64,000 bases of DNA, from contig NZ_CP011388.1 of NCBI RefSeq assembly GCF_001644605.1, positions 4,321,501 through 4,385,500 on the forward strand, written 5' to 3'. Below are positions 42,103 to 51,183 of the stretch, piece after piece; positions within the stretch are counted from its first letter, which is position 1, and each line of letters opens with the position of its first letter. Made by a program: the position numbers and the translations under genes. The DNA comes from Paenibacillus swuensis (GTDB lineage: Bacteria > Bacillota > Bacilli > Paenibacillales > DY6). A model generated the notes under the pieces. The model was not told the origin of the DNA. It was given only the letters and a program-made list of their open reading frames with translations, and did not search any database.

Positions 42103-43212
42103 TCACTCATATAACCCCTGCCCATGAATAATGGTAAACTCCACTTGAATATCGAATTCCATCTCTTTGATTTTATGGGGCCAATCCTTCGTGTCCCAGC
42201 CTTTTTGCCGAAACTTCTCACCGATGCCCAGCACATCCGTACCCTTATCGGTCGTTTCTTTAAGAAGGTTTTGGAGTTCCAACTTAATTTTAGATTCGAA
42301 TTTCCTCTCAAGCTCTTGTTTATGTATTAAGGGCTTATCTTGTAGCGTATCGAACAAAGTCCCGCGCATTTTATAGTCTAGGTGCACCCGGTTGCGGCCA
42401 ACCTTCACTTTTTTCTTATAATATTTAATCTCCACACTATCCGTACGTTTATTATCCGAAAATACAATGACATCCGCAGTTCGTTCCCCGACTAGAAGGT
42501 TCATGAACCGATTCTGGTCTTTACCCGTTTCCATTGCATAACGATCTCCCCTCAACACCGCCTCACCTTTGAGGAGTAATGCTTTGTCGGAAACATCAAT
42601 AGAGCTGATCATCGCGCTTTCAATTCCACCGCTGGTCATTCGCGAATACTCTTTCCAAAGCTCTGAAGGAATATAGGTTGGCATGAACAGATGTCCTTTA
42701 GTAATGAAATCCAGCAACCGTCCTTTATCATTCTCCATAGCAAATTTAGCGGAGCTGTCAGACATAAATAAGAGAACACGTTGATTGATTTCGTAATGCC
42801 TGATCAACATATCTATATGCTTCAGAATTCCGTCATTTAACAATGGTTTCCCTATTACGACATATGCGATTTTATCTAAAGTCAGTTTCTTCTGATACCT
42901 TAAGCGCAACTCCCTAAAGCAATATCCAAGGCTCTTTCCCTTTACGGTTAATAAACGCATCTGTTTCATGGCGGACGCCCCCCCGCTTGAAGAATCCCCT
43001 GAACCAGCCGATCCTTCGCTTTCTTCTCCTCCTCCTCCTCCCCCATCCGGCATAATTTCCTGAACCGTCAAAACCAATTCATTATTCGGAGCCATATCGA
43101 TCCCCATACCGACAATGAACGTCTGTGCCCTTAAATCTACAACATCTGTACAACCGCAAAGCAGAATGGAAAGCGATAGCCATATGCTCACCATTTTTTT
43201 ATAATACGACAT
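42103..43212 (-). CDS. Spore germination lipoprotein, GerC family
   Basis: A 369-aa Ger(x)C lipoprotein with a type II signal peptide and lipobox LLCGC near residue 18. Family motifs include VDLRAQTFIVGMGID, a Gly/Ser-rich insertion (about 58-85, GGGGGGEESEG), KGKSLGYCFRELRLRYQKKL and a C-terminal SDWAKKIKEME-like end. It is the C subunit of a nutrient germinant receptor in the spore inner membrane. The start ATG 43210-43212 has GGGGGGAA at 7 nt. Third gene of the gerA-B-C operon. Confidence 0.93.
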   Translation of the reverse strand: MSYYKKMVSIWLSLSILLCGCTDVVDLRAQTFIVGMGIDMAPNNELVLTVQEIMPDGGGGGGEESEGSAGSGDSSSGGASAMKQMRLLTVKGKSLGYCFRELRLRYQKKLTLDKIAYVVIGKPLLNDGILKHIDMLIRHYEINQRVLLFMSDSSAKFAMENDKGRLLDFITKGHLFMPTYIPSELWKEYSRMTSGGIESAMISSIDVSDKALLLKGEAVLRGDRYAMETGKDQNRFMNLLVGERTADVIVFSDNKRTDSVEIKYYKKKVKVGRNRVHLDYKMRGTLFDTLQDKPLIHKQELERKFESKIKLELQNLLKETTDKGTDVLGIGEKFRQKGWDTKDWPHKIKEMEFDIQVEFTIIHGQGLYE

Positions 43213-43213
43213 C

Positions 43214-44296
43214 TTATTTCCCCCCAACTTTAAGAAATAGCCACAACATGGTCGGGATGATTTGAAACAAAAGCAAACCGAACGCGGACCAATACACCTG
43301 TATGACCTCCCATACCTCGGTAGTAACCGGGAACAAATAGATCAGCCAGGCGATTAATCCCACACCTGCGAGAATTTTATATTCAGACTTGAAACCACTT
43401 ATTTGCCTAATCCCTTTCATAGAGCAATACAAGGATAGAATCAAGCCCACCATCGTTATCAACAACCACAGAACCGGGGATAGAAAACTGATTTTCTCAA
43501 TCGGCAGACGTTCAAAAGCAACGGTTTCCAAAGACTCTTGATAGGGAAATGTAAAATGGACAGCCGTCCGGATCCCGAAAATCCCGATGGGGAAAATAAT
43601 AGCCATTAGCAAATGAACAGCCCCGATGGTGGTAGCCATCAACACAGGCGTTTTCAGACTTTTTCCAGGTTCTTTTTTCACATAAGGATATAAAAAAAAG
43701 AGGATCATCACCGGTCTGAACAGAAACAATACGGTCAAGTGCTTTGGATCAAGAATTGAATCGATCGGTCCCCAAAGAGGCAACAATCGATGCACATTCA
43801 ACATAAAGAACTGAGGAATGTTCACCAATGACAACATCAACAATACCAGCGGGGTAATTATTGTAGCAAACCGGGCCCATGCCTCAATCCCTCTGGATAC
43901 GGAATAGACGACGACCAATAAGGTAGCGGTGGCCACGATGGCTGAATGCGTTAAAGGTAATTGGGTGTAAGTCGTCAAGTGCCATAGCTTCATAAAGAAC
44001 TGATAGCCCCAGATCAACATCTCGATCACCAACAACACACCGTAAACAGAACCTATCCAACGACCCAGCAACACCTTTGACCATTGAATAATCGTCTGAT
44101 CTGGAAATCGTTCACACAAATGAACGCTGATCATTAAAGTGATCATGTTTATTCCATAAGCAATCAAAACTGCCCACCAAGCATAATGACCATAACTTTT
44201 CAACAAGGATTGTACATTGCCAATGGGTGTAATACCGATGCTTACCAAGGTCAATATAAGAAAAAATTGCATTCTCGGAATCTGCTGATAACCCAT
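43214..44296 (-). CDS. Spore germination permease, GerB family
   Basis: A 360-aa, about ten-TM protein of the endospore germination permease family (amino acid-polyamine-organocation fold). Start QIPRMQFFLILTLVSIGI and GAWARFATIITPLVLL are typical. It is thought to sense the germinant in the spore inner membrane. TAATG overlap with the preceding gerA gene. Confidence 0.93.
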   Translation of the reverse strand: MGYQQIPRMQFFLILTLVSIGITPIGNVQSLLKSYGHYAWWAVLIAYGINMITLMISVHLCERFPDQTIIQWSKVLLGRWIGSVYGVLLVIEMLIWGYQFFMKLWHLTTYTQLPLTHSAIVATATLLVVVYSVSRGIEAWARFATIITPLVLLMLSLVNIPQFFMLNVHRLLPLWGPIDSILDPKHLTVLFLFRPVMILFFLYPYVKKEPGKSLKTPVLMATTIGAVHLLMAIIFPIGIFGIRTAVHFTFPYQESLETVAFERLPIEKISFLSPVLWLLITMVGLILSLYCSMKGIRQISGFKSEYKILAGVGLIAWLIYLFPVTTEVWEVIQVYWSAFGLLLFQIIPTMLWLFLKVGGK

Positions 44297-45825
44297 TATG
44301 AATCCGGATCTCCCTTCTGCCTGAAGTGATCTTGCGGTTCATAATTCGACATTCTTTTTTTCTGCTTGCTCTTGTCTCTTTCAAAGAAACCCAATAAAGC
44401 ATAGTCTCTTGGTTGATTCGGGGCGAATGCGGACAAGTAAGGAACACCTAACGATTTAAGCGCGCTAAGATGCATCACAAGCACTACCGTTACCAGGGTA
44501 ATACCATAAAAGCCCAGCAATGCGGAACCTACAATTAAAGGATACTTCCAAATCCGGAAAGCAAATGAAATTTGATACGAGGCAAAATAGGATCCGATGA
44601 CCGTCAGGGCTGTCACAATAATCATGACTCGGCTCGTCAACCCCGCTTGCGCCGCGGCTTGTCCGATGACCAAGCTTCCGAACACATTAATGGCCGGACC
44701 AATCGTTCCTGGAACGAAGGAGGTTCCTTCCACGAACAGATCTAATATAACCATAAAGATAAATACTTCGAAGAAGGGCCCGTACGGAATATGCGCCTGA
44801 TCCCTCGCAATGGATAAACCGAACTCTGTCGGTAACACCGTAGTATTGACCGTGACTAAAGCTAAATAAACAGAAGAAGCGTAGAGCGAAAGAACAATAG
44901 CGAAATATTTAAGCATGCGCACGAACGTAGGAATGATACTGCCTTGAAAAACATATTCTGACCCAATGAGCATGGAGTTCATGACCGTCGGCAGAAAAGC
45001 CATAAACGGAGAGCCTTCGATCGCGATGGCAATTCTGCCATCCGTCAGGTTCTTAGAAGTCCGTGCGGGAATTTCAGACAACTCATAAAGCGGAAACGGT
45101 GTATTGTTCCGACCGATAATCAGTTCCATCAGATCTTTTTGAACAGTAACAGCTTCAATATTAATTTTTTTGATGTTCGTCTCAATTTCTTCAACCCATT
45201 CCGGTTTGCAAATGTCTTTAACGTATATGAGACCTACTCGTGTTTTGGAACGTTCGCCGACTTCGAAATAATGAATGACGAGATTGGGATCCCGATTGCG
45301 GTGACGAAGGAGCGCGATGTTTGTATTTAAGTCCTCAACAAAGGAATCTTTCGGCCCCAGAATAAACTTTTCTATTTTCGGTTCGGATATAGCCCTTTTC
45401 GGCAAATCGGACAACGGTATGGCAATGACTATTGCAGTGTCTGTCCGCTGTGTCATTAAAACTACGTGACCGTCCAATAAAGCATGAATCAACTGCGCCA
45501 TATCTTGCGGGGATTTAGCTTGGGGATAAATTCGTTTCCACTGCTCAGGCTCTTTAAGCCACAAATTCAACCTAGTTACAATCTCTTGCTCGTAGCGGGT
45601 CATATCCAACATAGTGTCCAGATAGATGCAGCACAGGTCCTCCTGTAAGGGGAAACAGGCCAAATCGTCCGTTGTTAAAATCCGCTTGACTTCGTTCATA
45701 ATTTCTTGTGATGAAGAACTAAGCGGCGCTTTCATTTGACTGCTATCCAGCGTAGGTTGCGCCTGACTTTCCGGATGTTGTTTTCGTTTAAATGCGAAAG
45801 GGTGTTTCTTACGCGGATCCTTCAT
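44296..45825 (-). CDS. Spore germination protein, GerA family
   Basis: A 509-aa protein. The soluble N-terminal domain (about 50-290) is followed by the GerA membrane domain with about five TM segments (GRIAIAIEGSPFMAFLPTVMN, SLYASSVYLALVTVN, FVEGTSFVPGTIGPAINVFG). It is the A subunit of the germinant receptor, recently regarded as forming an ion channel. The start ATG 45823-45825 (MKDPRKK) has GGAGG at 9 nt. The basic N- and C-terminal tails are typical. First gene of the operon; the sensed nutrient cannot be read. Confidence 0.94.
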   Translation of the reverse strand: MKDPRKKHPFAFKRKQHPESQAQPTLDSSQMKAPLSSSSQEIMNEVKRILTTDDLACFPLQEDLCCIYLDTMLDMTRYEQEIVTRLNLWLKEPEQWKRIYPQAKSPQDMAQLIHALLDGHVVLMTQRTDTAIVIAIPLSDLPKRAISEPKIEKFILGPKDSFVEDLNTNIALLRHRNRDPNLVIHYFEVGERSKTRVGLIYVKDICKPEWVEEIETNIKKINIEAVTVQKDLMELIIGRNNTPFPLYELSEIPARTSKNLTDGRIAIAIEGSPFMAFLPTVMNSMLIGSEYVFQGSIIPTFVRMLKYFAIVLSLYASSVYLALVTVNTTVLPTEFGLSIARDQAHIPYGPFFEVFIFMVILDLFVEGTSFVPGTIGPAINVFGSLVIGQAAAQAGLTSRVMIIVTALTVIGSYFASYQISFAFRIWKYPLIVGSALLGFYGITLVTVVLVMHLSALKSLGVPYLSAFAPNQPRDYALLGFFERDKSKQKKRMSNYEPQDHFRQKGDPDS

Positions 45826-45888
45826 CGCTCGATCCCTCCGATCAACCTGTTTATCATAGGTTTCCAACAAAGGAAGGATTTATCCACC

Positions 45889-46713
45889 TTAAGGTGTGAA
45901 GGACGGCAACATGGAATCGGCAGGAAGCAGATCAGACACCTTTACAAAGTCGGCATCAGGGAAACGTTCGATGGATGCTAACAACTGTCGGGATGTAATT
46001 AATCCCGGGGAACCGACATGTCCGATGGTAATGCAGGTATCATGTGTATTCAAGTAGGTCCTTAATTTCACAATCTGTTTAGATACATGAGCGGTCGTAT
46101 AGACATCATCCAAGAACACGGAGTTTAAACGGAAGGGTACACCCAACTCCCTTGCAAGAGCGGGAATGACGCTTTTACTATTCGTTCGGCTGTCCAGAAA
46201 AAACAGGCCCTTCTCTTTGCAAACTTCTAATACAATGCGCATAATACGAGGATCCGCGGTAACTTTGGAGCCCATATGATTGTTCATCCCTACGGCGTAA
46301 GGGATACTCTCTATAGCTTTAAGTACGCGATCCCGAATTTCCGCTTTGGATAAATCGGCTGTAATTGCCCCTGGACCCAGCCAACTTCGCTTCCCGCGAA
46401 TCGGTTCCATTGGCATATGAATAATCACTTCTTTTCCCATGCGGTGTGCTTTCTCAGCATCGGATCGGGATGAAGGAAGGAACGGCATGATCGCTACAGT
46501 GATGGGGATCGGCAATGCCAACATTTCGGAAGTTCCCTTCATGTTGTTGCCAAAGTCATCAATAACGACAGCTATCTTCTTAGTTGACGTGTTCTGAGGT
46601 ATGTTGGCTGACACCGTTGCGCTAGAAACTGATAACACTCCACTAATGCAAGTTATAATAAGCGCCATAACTATAGCAAGCAACCTTTGATTTTTAATTG
46701 GGTTTCGTTTCAA
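45889..46713 (-). CDS. Divergent polysaccharide deacetylase (YibQ-like)
   Basis: A 274-aa secreted protein. Signal peptide in the first 35 residues, then KIAVVIDDFGNN, ITVAIMPFLPSS, IIHMPMEP, MNNHMGSKVT and FFLDSRTNS, the diagnostic motifs of the divergent polysaccharide deacetylase family. Its metal-binding His and Asp residues are present. It likely acts on cell-wall glycan; substrate unproven. It sits 64 bp upstream of the germination operon on the same strand. Confidence 0.9.
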   Translation of the reverse strand: MKRNPIKNQRLLAIVMALIITCISGVLSVSSATVSANIPQNTSTKKIAVVIDDFGNNMKGTSEMLALPIPITVAIMPFLPSSRSDAEKAHRMGKEVIIHMPMEPIRGKRSWLGPGAITADLSKAEIRDRVLKAIESIPYAVGMNNHMGSKVTADPRIMRIVLEVCKEKGLFFLDSRTNSKSVIPALARELGVPFRLNSVFLDDVYTTAHVSKQIVKLRTYLNTHDTCITIGHVGSPGLITSRQLLASIERFPDADFVKVSDLLPADSMLPSFTP

Positions 46714-46779
46714 GGTGTAATCCTCCTAATAGTCGAGATGTGCCTATAGGATTACCTATAAAGGAAACATTATCAACAT

Positions 46780-46812
46780 GAAAAAGCAGCCTCCCTCTTA
46801 GGAAGACTGCCC
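46780..46812 (-). terminator. Terminator of the 62-aa membrane protein gene
   Basis: GCAGTCTTCC/GGGAGGCTGC 10-bp stem with two G-U pairs, loop TAAGA, then five T on the minus strand. Confidence 0.85.
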
Positions 46813-46828
46813 ATAGAAATATTATTGC

Positions 46829-47017
46829 TCAGAAAAATGTAATTAACATCACAATAAAGGCAACTACAGCTACGCCGAGACTTAGAAATCCCTGTTGTTT
46901 GCGTTTCTGAAACAATCGCAGAATACCAAAGCTGAAGGAAGATCCGATCAATAATATGAAGAATGCGGCTAAGATAAAAAACTGCGGCGTTACTTCCGAA
47001 ATATCCACTAAACCCAT
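46829..47017 (-). CDS. Small two-TM membrane protein
   Basis: A 62-aa protein with two hydrophobic helices (about 12-32 and 44-62) joined by a basic loop (FQKRKQQG). AAGGA lies 9 nt before the ATG and a strong terminator follows. Function unknown; no family recognised. Confidence 0.7.
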   Translation of the reverse strand: MGLVDISEVTPQFFILAAFFILLIGSSFSFGILRLFQKRKQQGFLSLGVAVVAFIVMLITFF

Positions 47018-47095
47018 GAATCAACATCCTTATCTCTTCGTAATGAATCTGTCCTCCATTATAACCCAATCCGAACAGGCTAACAATTGACAGGT

Positions 47096-47836
47096 TTATG
47101 ACAAACTTCGAAGGAAAGAGCGCGTACGGGTATTCGTAGATTGTTCAAAAATATAAGAGGGTGTCCCTTCCTCCACAATACTACCCTGGTCCATAATGAC
47201 GACCTTATCCGCGACCTCGCGCGCAAATTTCATTTCATGGGTTACCACGACCATCGTTATGCCTTCTGAAGCAACCTCTTTCATAACTTTAAGCACTTCA
47301 CCGACCAACTCCGGATCCAGTGCGGATGTGGGCTCATCAAACAGAACAACCTCAGGCTCCATAGCGAGAGCTCTCGCTATGCCCACTCGCTGCTGCTGTC
47401 CGCCGGATAGTTGATGAGGGTATTGATGGGCTTTCTCCGACAAACCCACTTTCTTAAGCAATTCTTCTGCTATAACCGAGGCTTCCGCTTTCGAGCGTTT
47501 CAACACCGTCAGCGGTCCTTCCATGACATTCTGCATAACCGTCATATGCGGGAATAAATTATAATTCTGAAATACCATACCCGTTTGTCTGCGAACCGAT
47601 AAGATGGCTTGCTTGCTCGGCTGTTGATCCGTTGAAAATACTAACCGGGATGCTCCGACTTCCACAATACCTTCGGTTGGCATTTCCAGCAGATTAACAC
47701 AACGCAGAAGTGTAGTCTTTCCCGACCCCGAGGGGCCGATAATGACAACTGTACTGCCTTTGTCCACCTGAAGATTCACGTCGTTCAGCACTTCAAGCTC
47801 CCCGAAGGACTTATGCAATTGAGTCAGTTGAATCAT
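47096..47836 (-). CDS. Polar amino acid (probably cystine) ABC transporter ATPase
   Basis: A 246-aa ATPase: Walker [11 protein letters not shown]-loop [18 protein letters not shown], signature LSGGQQQR, Walker [15 protein letters not shown] and H-loop [12 protein letters not shown]. The family is the GlnQ/TcyC type. It energises the permease encoded just upstream (12-bp gap). Cystine is inferred from similarity to TcyABC layout and from a CymR-like site before the operon. Confidence 0.92.
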   Translation of the reverse strand: MIQLTQLHKSFGELEVLNDVNLQVDKGSTVVIIGPSGSGKTTLLRCVNLLEMPTEGIVEVGASRLVFSTDQQPSKQAILSVRRQTGMVFQNYNLFPHMTVMQNVMEGPLTVLKRSKAEASVIAEELLKKVGLSEKAHQYPHQLSGGQQQRVGIARALAMEPEVVLFDEPTSALDPELVGEVLKVMKEVASEGITMVVVTHEMKFAREVADKVVIMDQGSIVEEGTPSYIFEQSTNTRTRSFLRSLS

Positions 47837-47848
47837 GGCGTAAGCCTC

Positions 47849-48526
47849 CTAATGTGAAACATAGCGGTCATATCGTCTTTCCAGGTAACCCTGCAATGTC
47901 GACAGAACCGTACTGAAAATTAAATAGATTAAAGCAACTTCTATATACAGCCAAAGACCCTCATACTTTACAGCATTAATGCGCTGTGTAACTTGAAGCA
48001 TTTCCGGAACGGTGATAATAGCGGCCAAAGAGGTGTCTTTGACCAATCCAATGAACGAATTACTTAATGGAGGAACGGCAACACGAACGGCCTGAGGCAC
48101 GATAATCCTTCTTAACGCTTGACGTCTTGTCATGCCGATGGAATCCGCCGCTTCCCATTGTCCTTTCGGTATGGACTGCAGAGCAGCCCTTATAATCTCT
48201 GAATTATAGGCACCTACATTGAGAGTGAATCCGATGACAGCAGCCGGAAAACCATCCAACGTGACACCTACGCTCGGTAATCCGAAGAAAATAATGAATA
48301 ACTGAACCAAAAGCGGCGTCCCGCGGATGATCCACACATAAAACCGCGCAGGCCATGAGAATAACTTAAACTTGGACATACGCGCAAGCGCCGTAAAGAA
48401 AGCAAGGATAAGTCCCAATACAAACGAAATAAGAGCAAGCGGGATGGTAAATTCCAGTCCCGCTTGCAGTATCGGCCAAAAAGATTCAACTAACGTCTCT
48501 ATAATCTGTTCCGTTCTTTCACTCAT
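47849..48526 (-). CDS. Polar amino acid (probably cystine) ABC transporter permease
   Basis: A 225-aa His/Glu/Gln/Arg-type permease with about five TM helices and the EAA loop EAADSIGMTRRQALRRIIVPQAVR. WIIRGTPLLVQLFIIFFGLP is characteristic of the TcyB/YecS group. ATG 48524-48526 has AGGTG 6 nt upstream; GTG 48535 is the other in-frame start. Nearly contiguous with the binding protein gene. Confidence 0.92.
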   Translation of the reverse strand: MSERTEQIIETLVESFWPILQAGLEFTIPLALISFVLGLILAFFTALARMSKFKLFSWPARFYVWIIRGTPLLVQLFIIFFGLPSVGVTLDGFPAAVIGFTLNVGAYNSEIIRAALQSIPKGQWEAADSIGMTRRQALRRIIVPQAVRVAVPPLSNSFIGLVKDTSLAAIITVPEMLQVTQRINAVKYEGLWLYIEVALIYLIFSTVLSTLQGYLERRYDRYVSH

Positions 48527-48535
48527 ATGAATCAC

Positions 48536-49372
48536 CTATTTCGATACGTCTTCTCCGAACCATTTGTTTGAAATTTCCAGGTATGTTCCATCGGATTTCA
48601 TTTCCGCCAAGGCCTTATTTACAGCCTCCACAAGCTCTGGATTACCTTTGTTCATCAGCAGTGCACTTTCAGAAGCATTATCTGTTTCATCCACAACGAT
48701 GACAGGCACATCCGGACGTTGTTTCTTGAAGTCCAGGTAAGACAAGGAGTCGTTAATCGTAGCATCAATACGCTTCGAAATCAACAGCTCCATCGCTTGA
48801 TTAAATCCGTCAACCGGAACGATTTCCGCACCATGACTCTTGGCGATTTCGCCCAAGTCGCTGGTCAAGGATTGACCTGACTTCTTGCCTTTCAGATCAT
48901 CGAGTTTCTGAATTTCTTTATTATCCTCGCGAACCATCAAGACAGCCTTGGACACAATATACGGATTCGAGAAATCGTACTTCTTCTTCCGGTCATCATT
49001 AATGGAAACTTGATTCGCAACAAGATCAAAGCGTTTAGCGTCCAGTCCGGCAAACATGCCGTCCCATTTGGTTTCGATAAATTCCGCCTTAACACCCAGG
49101 CGTTTCGCAACTTCCTCGGCAATTTCCACATCAAAGCCGGTTAGCTTCCCGTTTTGATCATGGAAAGTAAATGGTGCATAAGTACCTTCCGTCCCTACGC
49201 GAAGGGTGCCGCTGGATTTAATATCTTCAAGCAAATTACCAGTTGCGGCCGCATTGCCGCCGTTATTTGGAGCGGAGTCGCCTCCGTTACTTTCATTACC
49301 GTTGTTGCCGCAAGCCGATAATAGTAAAGCGAGTACAAGTAAAACCGATGTGTAAACAAAACCCTTTTTCAT
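48536..49372 (-). CDS. Polar amino acid (probably cystine) ABC transporter binding lipoprotein
   Basis: A 278-aa lipoprotein with lipobox LLSAC (Cys21), a Asn/Gly-rich linker and a solute-binding family 3 domain (LRVGTEGTYAPFTFHDQNGKLTGFDVEIAEEVAKRLG in part, then FDLVANQVSINDDRKKKYDFS). It captures the substrate outside the membrane. AGGGGG lies 7 nt before ATG 49372. Similar in size and motifs to TcyA. Confidence 0.92.
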   Translation of the reverse strand: MKKGFVYTSVLLVLALLLSACGNNGNESNGGDSAPNNGGNAAATGNLLEDIKSSGTLRVGTEGTYAPFTFHDQNGKLTGFDVEIAEEVAKRLGVKAEFIETKWDGMFAGLDAKRFDLVANQVSINDDRKKKYDFSNPYIVSKAVLMVREDNKEIQKLDDLKGKKSGQSLTSDLGEIAKSHGAEIVPVDGFNQAMELLISKRIDATINDSLSYLDFKKQRPDVPVIVVDETDNASESALLMNKGNPELVEAVNKALAEMKSDGTYLEISNKWFGEDVSK

Positions 49373-49394
49373 GAAAAAACCCCCTGATGTCTTA

Positions 49395-49445
49395 ATCCCT
49401 ATTGGGATAGTATGAATTATAGTGTATTTCGACAAATTTCGTCAA
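49395..49445 (-). promoter_or_regulatory. Promoter and CymR-like operator of the amino acid ABC operon
   Basis: The minus strand reads TTGACG (49440-49445), an 18-bp spacer and TATAAT (49416-49421). Directly downstream lies the palindrome ATCCCAATAGGGAT (49395-49408), whose CCAATAGG core resembles CymR sites that repress cysteine uptake genes. The position just after the -10 suits repression. Confidence 0.6.
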
Positions 49446-49571
49446 CCCTTCATTTTACATAAGATTAGATTTCCATAAATCCCCTGAAATATACAGCTCA
49501 TGAAACAAGCCCTATGCTATTTAAGCACAGAGCTTGGTATTGAAACGGCAACCCCTATTAATTTCGTGAGC

Positions 49572-50102
49572 TTAAATGAGTTGGGTCAGATAACGTTGCT
49601 GAATAATGTTCATATGATGCTTCTCATGTCCGGCAATAATATAGGCCAAAGCTCGAGCACTTGTCTGGCTTCCATTCGCGATTCCTAAGCGTATAAACGC
49701 CTCTTCGCTTATGGTATCCAGCAACGTGAACGTGGACTGACGCACGACCGCCAGATTGGATGCAAGCTGCGCAAGGGGAATCTCGGCGAATGAAGAAGCT
49801 GCTACGAAAGCATCTTCGTCAAACCCTGGCAATTCAGCTGATCCGTTGCGAGCAATCCATAACAATCGGTAACTCAAAATACGCTCTGTGTCCCCCATAT
49901 GTCCAAGCAACTCTTTAATGCTCCATTTGTTTTCCGCATATCTGTAGTTGCCTTGCTCCTCGTTTAACCCGGCAATCAGAGCTTGGGTGTTGTCCCCGCC
50001 TTCACGAAGAAGGTCTCTGATGTCTCCCTCGCCAATCTTACCTATATACGTCTCATAAAATGAATGATATTCATCCTTCAACGGTCTATTCAACATATGC
50101 AT
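49572..50102 (-). CDS. DinB family protein
   Basis: A 176-aa four-helix-bundle protein. The three metal His of DinB/YfiT-type proteins are visible in LGHMGDTERI and AGHEKHHMNII. It may act as a thiol-dependent S-transferase or metal hydrolase; role unknown. ATG 50102 or the second ATG two codons later; GAGGGG lies just upstream. Confidence 0.85.
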   Translation of the reverse strand: MHMLNRPLKDEYHSFYETYIGKIGEGDIRDLLREGGDNTQALIAGLNEEQGNYRYAENKWSIKELLGHMGDTERILSYRLLWIARNGSAELPGFDEDAFVAASSFAEIPLAQLASNLAVVRQSTFTLLDTISEEAFIRLGIANGSQTSARALAYIIAGHEKHHMNIIQQRYLTQLI

Positions 50103-50192
50103 ACTTCCCCTCTCATCCCTAGAATAATCTACAGTTTCTAGGTTTGAGATTCAAATTCCTTTATTTGAAAAAGCTGTAATCTTACATATGCA

Positions 50193-50237
50193 GAAATAAA
50201 GAGGTCCGTCCTACAAATTGCGGGAGGGTCCTCTTTG
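50193..50237 (-). terminator. Probable terminator overlapping the end of the 65-aa gene
   Basis: AAAGAGG (50198-50204) pairs with CCTCTTT (50230-50236), the arm lying inside the coding end. The T-tract on the minus strand is weak (TTTATTTC). Confidence 0.5.
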
Positions 50238-50408
50238 ATTTAATAGTCCTTTCAACGTTAACAGTTGAATCGCGGCTTTCACATGAAATTCACTGAACCC
50301 GCTTCTCTTGGATAACTGGTCATGATTCTTGGGGTCAAGCTGAAACTTGGTCAACAGGTCATAAATCCGTTTCTCGGCAACACTTAAATCTTCGTAATTG
50401 TATTTCAT
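50211..50408 (-). CDS. Small putative winged-helix-like protein
   Basis: A 65-aa protein, helical, with a helix-turn-helix-like pattern (DQLSKRSGFSEFHVKAAIQLLTLKGLL). GAGG stands 5 nt before the ATG. Could be a small DNA-binding protein. No family assigned. Confidence 0.6.
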   Translation of the reverse strand: MKYNYEDLSVAEKRIYDLLTKFQLDPKNHDQLSKRSGFSEFHVKAAIQLLTLKGLLNQRGPSRNL

Positions 50409-50479
50409 ATCTGCCTCAATTCCTATGATTTGTGATATTTTTATTTACCCCATATCGGAATGTAGGAAACAGGAAATAT

Positions 50480-50965
50480 TTATAAAGCAAGACTCAGTGT
50501 TTCGACAAATGCTTCAAGTTCTTTCTGCTCTTCTGCTGAGAACCGGTTTTCCACGGGGCTGTCGATATCCAATACCCCCACTAAACGGCCATCCTTCATT
50601 ACAGGAATAACGATCTCCGACAAAGACGCGGCGTCGCAAGCAATATGTCCGGGAAATTCGTGCACATTCGCTATGCGCAATGTTTCCTGACGGGCTGCCG
50701 AGGTACCGCAAACTCCTTTACCCAGCGGGATCCGAACACAAGCCGGCAGTCCTTGAAACGGCCCTAATACCAATTCATTCTTCGCTTCTTCAATCAGATA
50801 AAAGCCTACCCAATTAATATCAGGCATGAATTGATTTAATAAAGCCGCCGCGTTGGATAGATTAGCGATCAGGTTCGTTTCATCTTCGACTAAGGCGGAT
50901 AATTGCTTTCTTAGAAGACTATAATTATGTTCTAAATCCTGGGAATATTCGGTTTGTTGAAACAT
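50480..50965 (-). CDS. msrC: Free methionine-(R)-sulfoxide reductase, GAF domain (YtsP-like)
   Basis: A 161-aa single GAF-domain protein of the fRMsr type. The three conserved Cys are in PACVRIPLG, GVCGTSAARQETL and HIACDAAS, with INWVGFYL and LDIDSPVENRF. It reduces free methionine-R-sulfoxide in the cytoplasm. AGGCCC-GAAAGGGG region upstream gives a plausible RBS. Confidence 0.9.
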   Translation of the reverse strand: MFQQTEYSQDLEHNYSLLRKQLSALVEDETNLIANLSNAAALLNQFMPDINWVGFYLIEEAKNELVLGPFQGLPACVRIPLGKGVCGTSAARQETLRIANVHEFPGHIACDAASLSEIVIPVMKDGRLVGVLDIDSPVENRFSAEEQKELEAFVETLSLAL

Positions 50966-51183
50966 GGCAAAGGCCCCTTTCGATCGGTAATTCCCCTACT
51001 ATATCATGTTTCGAACCAGGGTTGTATCTATCTCTTGAGGTGTTTATGCGCTTCAAACTCTGGGTAGATAGGATAGGTGCTATTCGGATACCAAAATCAT
51101 ACGGAGGAAGTTGTCAGTAAGATGACTTCTTTGTATAATGTAACCTTCATGCAGCACACTACGACTATAAGGAGGATCTGTTT

